A stretch of 64,000 bases of DNA from Halapricum desulfuricans (GTDB taxonomy: Archaea; Halobacteriota; Halobacteria; Halobacteriales; Haloarculaceae). Positions 57,760 to 64,000 of the stretch are shown here, piece after piece. A program made the position numbers and the translations under genes. The stretch lies in the NCBI RefSeq assembly GCF_017094465.1, contig NZ_CP064791.1, positions 2,418,001 to 2,482,000 on the forward strand, in the 5' to 3' direction. The notes beneath the pieces were generated by a model that saw only the letters and a program-made list of their open reading frames with translations, was not told where the DNA came from and did no database searches. How positions within the stretch are numbered: the stretch's first letter is position 1; the number at the start of each line of letters is the position of its first letter.

Positions 57760-59775
57760 ATGACTCTCTCCCGCCGGCAGTATCTACTGGCTGCCGGAAG
57801 CACCCTTGCCTTCGCAGGATGCTCAAGCAGTGGCACGACCCCGACGGATACACGGACAAACTGCACGGTACACCTTGACATTCCCACCCTCGAAGACGCG
57901 ATGTACGATCTCGATTACACAGTCGGAAAGAACGGGGTTGGCGAGTATGAGACGATCGCCGACGCGTACCGAAACGCAAGTGCAGGGGACGTGATCGGCC
58001 TCGGAAACGGGAACTTCTCACTGAAGCCAGTAATGACGACGATCAGTGATTCCCCTATCGGATCGTTCGGATTCCTCGAAATACCGGAAATCACCGTGGT
58101 CGGCAGAGGAATCGATCAGTCGGTGGTGGATTTCGGGTCCGAACACGAGGTGCTCGCGCTCCCGTCGTGGCAGTTGCGACACCTGACGGTCAGGGCCGGA
58201 GACAGTATCGTCGGGCCCAGGAGCAACACCTTCCGAACGTGTCGCATCACGTCCCCGATCATGGACCCGCCAGGGTACGGAGGCGAGTCCCATCGAATCG
58301 AGACTGACGACGTAATCACTGCGTCCGGTTTGCCACGGACACAGTCGGCAGCCCGGACCTATTACGGAATCGCCTTCGACACGGTTCTGGACGCCGTCGA
58401 AGATCTCGGGTTCGACAACACGGGGACTGAGCCGATCGACGATGCGTTCGAGGCGGCATACGAGTCGGGGACGCTCATCGAGTTTCCGCCGGGTGAGTAC
58501 CTGACCGGGCGCGAGCACGAGGGTAATGACGTCTCCCGGTTCGGCATCAGGGGTCTCGGCGCCAGTCGCCGGGACGTCCAGATCAAGCCGGTCGAAGGGA
58601 CGGCACTGAAGTGGCTGAACGCCACCAACAGCGGCCCACACCTGGTCGAGAACCTCTCGCTACACGAACGTAGCGACGACACGAGTCAGTTGTCGCTACG
58701 ACTCACGACGAGTGACGGATCGGTCCTCAAGAACGTCGAGTGGCTCGGCCGGACGCCGAACGACTCCGGTGTGGGATACTCACTGGCCGCGGAGGTGACT
58801 GACCAGGACGGCGTCTTCGTCATCGACGGGATCTACGCTGGCCTCGACGAACCGGCAATAGAGGTGTCATACCCGAACGGCGTCGCATTCCTCCGATCCG
58901 GGCCGCTACACGAAGGAGAGGTCGTCCTCAGAGATCCGGTGATCCACGAGCGCAACTCCGCTGCAACCCGTTCGACGGCACCGACCGGCGTACTGACCAT
59001 CGAGGGTGGGGAGTTCGTCAACAACCAGAACGCGAACATCCGCTTCGGTGCCGGCGATCACCCCTCGAAAGTCTCCAGCGCGACCGGCTGTTACGTCAAA
59101 GTCGATGGATCCCGAAATTCGGGGGACGCGGTCCGCGTCGAGGCTGGCGACAATGGGTATTCCGGGGCGATGTTCCGTGACCTCGAGATCGAGTGGTCCA
59201 AGGAGGCTAGCCGGGGTGTCATCACGATCCCGGACTATGCGACCCACGGCCGGGCGGAGTTCTACGACTGCGTCGTGCGCAACGACGGCGCGGACACCCT
59301 GACGGTCAACGCAGCCGCGACATCGACACCGAACAAAAAAGACGCGGTCGTGTTCGAGAACTGCTCGTTTATCGGTTCCGGGCGTGGTTTCGATGCGGCG
59401 AACCGCGACGGGAGCGTCATCCGAGACTCCTGTATCGACATGCCGAACGCGTCGATCGAAACCTTCGCGACGGAGAACGTGAAGCGGGCGAATTGCAGGG
59501 AGCCTCGACGGCCGGCGAGCGTCGTCCCGACCATCACCGCGAACAAGCAGGACGGAACAGAGGTCACTCTCTCGGCAGCAGACGCTGCCTATCGGGACCG
59601 ACGCATCACGAGCTACAGTTGGTCCATCGAGGGCGGGACCGCCAGGGGAAAAACCGTCTCGCAGACGTTCCCGGAACCGGGAACCTACATCGTCGAGCTC
59701 ACCGTCGAAGCCGACGATGAGACGACAAAGTCGACGACGGCCGAACTGATCGTGAACTATCCGGACCTCGTGTGA
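57760..59775 (+). CDS. Tat lipoprotein with parallel beta-helix and PKD domain
   Basis: 671 residues from ATG 57760. MTLSRRQYLLAAGSTLAFAG is a twin-arginine signal with lipobox Cys21. Residues about 55-580 form a pectate-lyase-like right-handed beta-helix (GEYETIADAYRNASAGDVIG, ENLSLHERSD, VLTIEGGEFVNNQN, AVVFENCSFIGSGRG). The last 85 residues are a PKD domain (TLSAADAAYRDRRITSYSWS, FPEPGTYIVELTVEA). Such proteins bind or cleave acidic polysaccharides on the cell surface. It is divergent from the GT-C-like gene. Confidence 0.85.
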   Translation: MTLSRRQYLLAAGSTLAFAGCSSSGTTPTDTRTNCTVHLDIPTLEDAMYDLDYTVGKNGVGEYETIADAYRNASAGDVIGLGNGNFSLKPVMTTISDSPIGSFGFLEIPEITVVGRGIDQSVVDFGSEHEVLALPSWQLRHLTVRAGDSIVGPRSNTFRTCRITSPIMDPPGYGGESHRIETDDVITASGLPRTQSAARTYYGIAFDTVLDAVEDLGFDNTGTEPIDDAFEAAYESGTLIEFPPGEYLTGREHEGNDVSRFGIRGLGASRRDVQIKPVEGTALKWLNATNSGPHLVENLSLHERSDDTSQLSLRLTTSDGSVLKNVEWLGRTPNDSGVGYSLAAEVTDQDGVFVIDGIYAGLDEPAIEVSYPNGVAFLRSGPLHEGEVVLRDPVIHERNSAATRSTAPTGVLTIEGGEFVNNQNANIRFGAGDHPSKVSSATGCYVKVDGSRNSGDAVRVEAGDNGYSGAMFRDLEIEWSKEASRGVITIPDYATHGRAEFYDCVVRNDGADTLTVNAAATSTPNKKDAVVFENCSFIGSGRGFDAANRDGSVIRDSCIDMPNASIETFATENVKRANCREPRRPASVVPTITANKQDGTEVTLSAADAAYRDRRITSYSWSIEGGTARGKTVSQTFPEPGTYIVELTVEADDETTKSTTAELIVNYPDLV

Positions 59776-59849
59776 AGCGCGGACGTACTCGATCTTCCTC
59801 CCGAATACACGGTATATTACTATTACATCACAGCGATGACTTGCTCGAC

Positions 59850-61160
59850 ATGTCTCGGGATCAAGACGAGGGGTGGCGCTGTCAGTCCGATGGTTCCCTG
59901 TATCCGATCCGTCGTCGCGACGTCATCAGTGCCGTAACGGGGGGGTTCCTCGTGGCTGCTGCGGGGTGCCAAGAGCGCTCCCCTCTCGATGATGGTCGTG
60001 ACCGGACCGACGCACGCTCACGGACGCAGGCGTCGACGGACAGACACGTTCGGAACGGACTCGGTCCAGACACGTTCGAGCGACTGTCGGACCTCGAAGT
60101 GTCCGGCGGGACACTCCTCGCGAACACGGACCGTCACGTCACCGGAACCCAGTGTGCGGAGTTGCGAACAGACGGTGACGGGACGTGGCTCCACATCCCG
60201 CTGGACGAGCCACTGGATTTCAGCAATGCCCGTCTGTCGTGTGCCATGTCGGTCGGTGGGACGGTCCCGGGACGCTATCCGTACGTTGACTTCCGCGACA
60301 CGGCGGAACGTAGATTCAGGACACGAGCGGCTGTCCGGAGTCGCAGCGAGTTGGTCAGAGTGGATTTCGGCGTGCTGGACCCGCAGGTCGACGAGGCCGA
60401 CGTCGATCTGGAAGCCATCACTCGGGTCTCGTTCCGGATGGCGCCCAGGGACGAAGCCGGGACCGAGACCCTGTATCTCGATGCCCCGGCCCGCGTGCCC
60501 GTTCCGGAGACGCCGCTGGTCGTGTTCATGTTCGACGACGGGAACGAAACCGACTACACGGAAGCACTGCCCGCGCTCTCGCGGTACGGCTACCCCGCGA
60601 TCACGTACGTCAACACCGACACGATCGGCGACGACGGAAACTTGGACGAGGCTCAACTCGACCAACTCGCCGCGGCGGGGTGGCTCGTCGGCTCACACAC
60701 GGCGGACCACACCGACTTGCGAGACGCCGAGCCGGCGGCGATAGAATCGACCGTCCGGCGGGCACAGCAATGGCTCCTCGAACGGGGGTTCACAGAAGGT
60801 GCCCGACACTTCGCGTATCCCTACGGGGGCGTCGACGCGCAAGCGATCAGTGTCGTCTCCCAGTTTCACGATACCGGACGCGCCGGCGGCTGGCAACCCA
60901 TTGCCTACCCGTCGAATCTCCAGTTGATCCCCGGTAAGGGCGAACTGACTGTCTCGGAGGTGCGCAGATCGCTCGGGCAGCTGGTCCGATACGGTGGCAC
61001 TCTCTCGCTATTCTACCACGGACTGAACACTGACGAGGACATCGAACAGTTCCGGGGCGTCGTCGAGGAGGTCCACAGACGTGATCGGGCCGGCGAACTG
61101 AATGTCGTCCGACTCGACGAACTGGCGGCCAGAGCACAGTCCGTGATTGGTGCCCAGTAG
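59850..61160 (+). CDS. Tat-exported polysaccharide deacetylase
   Basis: 436 residues from ATG 59850. RRRDVISAVTGGFLVAAAGC is a twin-arginine lipoprotein signal. A beta domain (about 85-215) precedes the NodB deacetylase: FMFDDGNETD (catalytic Asp pair), GSHTADHTDL (His-x3-His metal site), HFAYPYGGVDAQ and LFYHGLNTDE. It removes N-acetyl groups from surface glycans. The preceding beta-helix gene ends only 74 bp upstream, suggesting one operon. Confidence 0.9.
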   Translation: MSRDQDEGWRCQSDGSLYPIRRRDVISAVTGGFLVAAAGCQERSPLDDGRDRTDARSRTQASTDRHVRNGLGPDTFERLSDLEVSGGTLLANTDRHVTGTQCAELRTDGDGTWLHIPLDEPLDFSNARLSCAMSVGGTVPGRYPYVDFRDTAERRFRTRAAVRSRSELVRVDFGVLDPQVDEADVDLEAITRVSFRMAPRDEAGTETLYLDAPARVPVPETPLVVFMFDDGNETDYTEALPALSRYGYPAITYVNTDTIGDDGNLDEAQLDQLAAAGWLVGSHTADHTDLRDAEPAAIESTVRRAQQWLLERGFTEGARHFAYPYGGVDAQAISVVSQFHDTGRAGGWQPIAYPSNLQLIPGKGELTVSEVRRSLGQLVRYGGTLSLFYHGLNTDEDIEQFRGVVEEVHRRDRAGELNVVRLDELAARAQSVIGAQ

Positions 61161-61422
61161 GGATACTCGTTCGTTCGGCACGGCCCCTGGCAAGAGCGGG
61201 GAGACGGCGGTTGACTTCTCGGCGGCGGACTCCACGTACCGTGATGGCGCTGTCACAAGCTACACGTGGGAGTTCGACGATACGACCGAGACAGGCGAGA
61301 CCGTCTCACGGACGTTCCCGGAGGCAGGCACGTACAGCGTCACGCTCACTGTCGAAAGTGAGAGCGGAGAGACGAGCTCAACGACGGCCGAACTGATCGT
61401 GGATTATCCCCGGCTGGTGTGA
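61147..61422 (+). pseudogene. orphan PKD-domain remnant
   Basis: The 91-codon frame overlaps the end of the deacetylase gene and has only a GTG start with no ribosome-binding site. Its protein (FSAADSTYRDGAVTSYTWEF, then FPEAGTYSVTLTVESESGET) is nearly the same as the C-terminal PKD domain of the beta-helix protein at 59545-59775, ending TTAELIVDYPRLV versus TTAELIVNYPDLV. The DNA is also very alike near the stop. It most likely is the tail of a deleted second beta-helix/PKD gene. Confidence 0.65.
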
Positions 61423-61423
61423 T

Positions 61424-61927
61424 CTATCCTTCGACCGTGATCTGTCCGTCCCCGTAGACGGTGACCCTGTACCCGGAATAATAAAACGTCACTTCGCCGG
61501 GCGGTCCATCGGCCAAGTCCTCGAACATTTTCTCCAGCGACTCGACGTCGATCGAATCCTGCAACGGCGGGAGCTCAGTCTTCTCGACACCCTCGTGAGA
61601 CGCCACGGCCGTCAGAATCGAATCGACCGGGAACTCGTCCGTCGTCGGCGACTGGTGTGTGGTCTCCCGGGCGAGCTGCGTGATTTCGATGTCCCACGCC
61701 AGCGTTGTCTCGCTCTCGGGAACGATCTGCCACCCACCGGTAACATCGAGACCGTTTTCGTGTGCCGAAATCAATAGTTCTCGCAGGGCCTCGCGGAAAT
61801 TCCTCTCGGACCTGGAACCGCCCCCTGAAGCGTGTTTTTCTACGTCTTCAGACACAATGGCGGCGTTTAGTGTCAGTAGGGTAAATAAGTTCCCCCCAAG
61901 GGAATTGGTATTCGTCACCCGTCGCAC
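61424..61927 (-). CDS. HalOD1-domain protein (second)
   Basis: 167 residues. The C-terminal 70 residues are HalOD1 (VASHEGVEKTELPPLQDSID, VESLEKMFEDLADGPPGEVT, YSGYRVTVYGDGQITVEG). The N-terminal part has a helical RSERNFREALRELLISAHEN segment and a WDIEITQLA strand. The start is uncertain: GTG near 61852 (VSEDVEKHASG) is as likely as 61927. Probably a signalling output protein. Confidence 0.7.
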   Translation of the reverse strand: MRRVTNTNSLGGNLFTLLTLNAAIVSEDVEKHASGGGSRSERNFREALRELLISAHENGLDVTGGWQIVPESETTLAWDIEITQLARETTHQSPTTDEFPVDSILTAVASHEGVEKTELPPLQDSIDVESLEKMFEDLADGPPGEVTFYYSGYRVTVYGDGQITVEG

Positions 61928-62020
61928 GCGATCCGGACCGCGGGCGTTCGTGTACGCACGTGTCGGCTACTGTTACTCATATAATCAAAATCTCCCCAAT
62001 TGTGAAAATATCGCACAGTG

Positions 62021-62374
62021 ATGTGTGTGGAGGTCGAACGTTCGCCCATGAGAGAACCGATCATGGACGAGTGTCTCCAGTTGCTCGCTGACGGTCGACG
62101 GCGTCGGGTGATCCGGAGTCTACAGGTAGAGGGTGAGACGACAGTCGAAGACCTCACGATGCGGCTACTCGCCGATGGTCCCGAGAATTCCCGTGAGAAG
62201 ATCCACACCGAACTCCATCACACGCACTTGCCGAAGCTCCAGTCCTACGGGATCGCCGAGTACGACCGCGACAGTGGGACCGTGCAGTATCAGTCCCACG
62301 ACGGGCTCGAGCAGGTCCTGGATTCGCTCCCGGAGCAGACGATCGTTCCGCCCGCTACGGCTGGAAACAAGTAG
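62021..62374 (+). CDS. DUF7344 winged-helix protein
   Basis: About 117 residues: PIMDECLQLLADGRRRRVIR, then TVEDLTMRLLADGPENSREK and LHHTHLPKLQSYGIAEYDRD with a short tail. This is a DUF7344 winged helix without membrane anchor, a relative of the DNA-binding head at 29273-29932. GTG 62018 or ATG 62048 are other possible starts. The TrmB gene is convergent, 3 nt after its stop. Confidence 0.78.
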   Translation: MCVEVERSPMREPIMDECLQLLADGRRRRVIRSLQVEGETTVEDLTMRLLADGPENSREKIHTELHHTHLPKLQSYGIAEYDRDSGTVQYQSHDGLEQVLDSLPEQTIVPPATAGNK

Positions 62375-62377
62375 GGC

Positions 62378-63193
62378 TCACGCCGACGAGTCGGTTCCGT
62401 CGTCGTCAGTTCGATCGAGTTGCCAGGTGAATATCGCTTTCAGGACGACGACCAGGCTGTTCGTCTCACCCTTGCCCCAGATCGCGGTTTCCGACCGTGG
62501 GTCGGACGGGGCCGCGTCGTCGCCGTTGACCAGGACACTCACGAGCGTCCGCTCTCTGTCGATCATCAGCAGTCGGCCGGCGGGCGTATCCGACCAGTCC
62601 CACAGAGACTCGAAGGTCTCGACGTCCGGGACTTCCGCCTGGATGCGATCCCGGACTGGAGTCGAGACGCCCGCGAGGTTGACCGTGACGCCGCGCGCGC
62701 TCGCGTCCTGCAATCCTTCGAGCAGGTCATCAGTCAGGAGGTCCGCGACGGTCATGTAAACGATCTCGTCTTCGGCACTGGCGAGAAACTCCACGATCCG
62801 CTGGGTGACCGCTCGCTGGCCCTCGACCGTCCAGACGCCTCGCTGTTCGTCCTGTCGGGTTTCCGGTTCGAGTTCACTCAGTGCCGTCCGGAGCAGATCC
62901 GTACGATGCTGGAGTTCGCGCTCGAAGGTTCGAGTCGCGGTTTCCGCCGAGATGGCCCAGAATTCCCTGGGCGAGGACTGCCGGACGTCGACGAGGCCCC
63001 GGCTGTGTAGTTCATCGATCGCGTCGTAGACCCGCGTGCGCGGGACATCCGACACTCGGCTCACGTCCCTTGCCGTTCCCGTACCGAGACTCGAGAGCGC
63101 GACGAACGTCTGCGCTGCGTACGCGCTCAACCCGAACTGTTCGAGTTGCTCGATGGCGGCCGTCTGTGGGTCCGCTGTTGGATCGGGTGTCAT
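62378..63193 (-). CDS. TrmB-family transcription regulator
   Basis: 271 residues from ATG 63193. Winged helix at about 10-95: EQLEQFGLSAYAAQTFVALS, SDVPRTRVYDAIDELHSRGL and VRQSSPREFWAISAETATRT. A coiled-coil linker and a phospholipase-D-like C-terminal half (SAEDEIVYMTVADLLTDDLL) follow; this half is sometimes a sugar-binding or sensor domain. The leader contains a 10-bp-stem hairpin and a 20-bp palindrome. It is divergent from a close paralog at 63563. Confidence 0.88.
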   Translation of the reverse strand: MTPDPTADPQTAAIEQLEQFGLSAYAAQTFVALSSLGTGTARDVSRVSDVPRTRVYDAIDELHSRGLVDVRQSSPREFWAISAETATRTFERELQHRTDLLRTALSELEPETRQDEQRGVWTVEGQRAVTQRIVEFLASAEDEIVYMTVADLLTDDLLEGLQDASARGVTVNLAGVSTPVRDRIQAEVPDVETFESLWDWSDTPAGRLLMIDRERTLVSVLVNGDDAAPSDPRSETAIWGKGETNSLVVVLKAIFTWQLDRTDDDGTDSSA

Positions 63194-63211
63194 CACTCGG
63201 GAGTAGTATGT

Positions 63212-63236
63212 ACCCAGCCGGGTGGACCGGCTGGGT
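63212..63236 (-). promoter_or_regulatory. 10-bp-stem hairpin in the first TrmB leader
   Basis: ACCCAGCCGG-GTGGA-CCGGCTGGGT, a perfect 10-bp stem beginning 19 bp upstream of ATG 63193. It may attenuate translation or form a regulator-binding site. Confidence 0.5.
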
Positions 63237-63289
63237 GACACGCAGCAGCAAGGTGGTTGGGACACAGCACTGGACTGCGTGCCAGTTGC

Positions 63290-63309
63290 ACGGTACGGAA
63301 CCGTACCGT
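63290..63309. promoter_or_regulatory. 20-bp palindrome between the TrmB genes
   Basis: ACGGTACGGAACCGTACCGT has two 9-bp arms around AA. Minus-strand GATATACGG abuts it and may be the TATA region of the gene starting at 63193. A good candidate operator for one or both TrmB proteins. Confidence 0.5.
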
Positions 63310-63530
63310 ATATCTCTTTTGTGATTAACTGAGTTACGTGATTCCACATCTACAGTTCGGGGCGCAGCCGGACCTATTCCGGACCCGAAAAGTGTGACTC
63401 GAATACTCACAAATAGTTCGGCACCGTCGAATTGCGGGGCATAACAGCCGACAAACCCCAGCAGCCTGTCCGTCCAGTCACAAATAGAGTGACAATACAT
63501 ATCCGTTGTGGACGCGTACCAGTATACAAG

Positions 63531-63550
63531 GCCCGGGACAACTCCCGGGC
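63531..63550 (+). promoter_or_regulatory. GC hairpin in the second TrmB leader
   Basis: GCCCGGG-ACAACT-CCCGGGC forms a 7-bp stem ending 12 bp before ATG 63563. It mirrors the hairpin in front of the divergent TrmB gene. Confidence 0.5.
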
Positions 63551-63562
63551 GGTTGGGACACA

Positions 63563-64000
63563 ATGAGCACGAAGGAAAACCTGGAGGAAGCGATCGAACT
63601 CCTCCAACAACTCGGCTTGAAAGAGTACGAAGCGAGGTGTTTCGTCGGACTGTCGCGCCTGGAGACGGGCACGGCCAAACAACTCAGCGAGATGACCGAG
63701 GTGCCGCGCACGCGGGTCTACGACGCGATCCGGGTGCTAGAGGCACAGGGACTGGTCGAGATCCACCATTCGAGCCCACAGCGGTTTCGGGCAGTCTCGA
63801 TCTCGGAGGCCACCGAGACGCTCCGTGATCAGTACGAGGCCCGCGTCGAGCGGTTGCAGAACTCCCTCGATACGATCGAAGTGGTCGAGCAGGACGACGA
63901 ATCGCCCGTCCAGCAGGTGTGGTCGATGGTCGGTCAGGAGGCCATCGAGAACCGGACGAACGGACTCATAACCGATGCGAACGACGAGGTCGTGCTGGTA
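63563..64000 (+). CDS. TrmB-family transcription regulator (partial)
   Basis: 146 codons are visible before the window ends. The winged helix (LLQQLGLKEYEARCFVGLSR, EVPRTRVYDAIRVLEAQGLV, HHSSPQRFRAVSISEATETL) closely parallels the divergent TrmB protein; a coiled-coil linker (about 90-115) and the start of the same C-terminal half (QVWSMVGQEAIENRTNGLIT) follow. Adjacent divergent paralogs suggest a local duplication and cross-regulation. Confidence 0.87.
   Translation, partial: MSTKENLEEAIELLQQLGLKEYEARCFVGLSRLETGTAKQLSEMTEVPRTRVYDAIRVLEAQGLVEIHHSSPQRFRAVSISEATETLRDQYEARVERLQNSLDTIEVVEQDDESPVQQVWSMVGQEAIENRTNGLITDANDEVVLV

Larger units (their letters stand above)
63255..63562. repeat. 12-bp direct repeat shared by the two TrmB leaders
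   Basis: GGTTGGGACACA occurs at 63255-63266 and at 63551-63562, the latter ending directly before ATG 63563. Relative to the two divergent genes the copies are in opposite orientation. A second direct repeat, TCACAAATAG, lies at 63407-63416 and 63478-63487. No coding frame is supported in 63194-63562. Confidence 0.5.

Overview
This window is haloarchaeal chromosome. Proteins are acidic (very rich in Asp/Glu), coding DNA is GC-rich, several starts are leaderless with a TATA-like box about 25 nt upstream, and many archaeal or Halobacteria-specific families occur: Kae1-Bud32 fusion, e-MtaB-type methylthiotransferase, NreA, HerA, Ser/His signal peptidase, TrmB, HalOD1, DUF7344, and an S-layer glycoprotein with a PGF-CTERM-like tail. 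The species cannot be named from sequence alone. The window contains no rRNA, complete tRNA or CRISPR array.

Region 1 (1-14 kb) is mostly housekeeping: the 3' end of an MscS channel gene, small haloarchaeal proteins, a CBS-domain protein overlapping glycyl-tRNA synthetase and dolichol kinase in one operon, pyruvoyl arginine decarboxylase, a HerA ATPase, an EEP-family hydrolase, a medium-chain reductase, the tRNA methylthiotransferase and a DUF63 membrane protein. Two toxin-antitoxin modules lie among them (MazF-like with a winged-helix partner; VapBC with an AbrB-type antitoxin).

Region 2 (14.6-21.3 kb) is a 1608-residue S-layer-type glycoprotein with a long leader, followed by two more toxin-antitoxin modules (DUF433/DUF5615-like and VapBC). 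A nested 80-bp palindrome sits in front of the first.

Region 3 (21.4-30.3 kb) is the most distinctive block: a DUF5305 membrane protein, an enlarged SipW-type signal peptidase, a rhomboid-like protease, a DUF1102-like protein with a Thr/Pro-rich stalk, three tandem secreted paralogs sharing a GSGAFTSVSA(D/E)R signature, and, divergently, a membrane-anchored DUF7344 regulator with a fifth related secreted protein. It resembles a TasA/SipW-type extracellular fibre system. The leaders of two of the tandem genes carry a conserved structure whose arm is an exact tRNA T-arm match.

Region 4 (30.4-46 kb) is mixed metabolism, RNA and repair: carA with a divergent Lrp regulator (followed by a 72-bp tandem duplication), RidA, a KH-domain protein, an AAA+ ATPase, an MFS carrier, an IS1341-type tnpB element with a candidate omega RNA, a PiT phosphate transporter opposite a UspA gene, Kae1-Bud32, a Tat lipoprotein hydrolase and NreA with a PCNA-binding tail.

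Region 5 (46-64 kb) is a cell-surface polysaccharide region: DUF354 and GT4 glycosyltransferase-like proteins, a flippase, a sulfatase, a short sulfatase-related protein, polytopic membrane proteins, a beta-helix/PKD lipoprotein, a polysaccharide deacetylase and an orphan PKD remnant. Small regulators (winged helix, HalOD1, DUF7344) are interspersed. The window ends with two divergent TrmB-family regulators.
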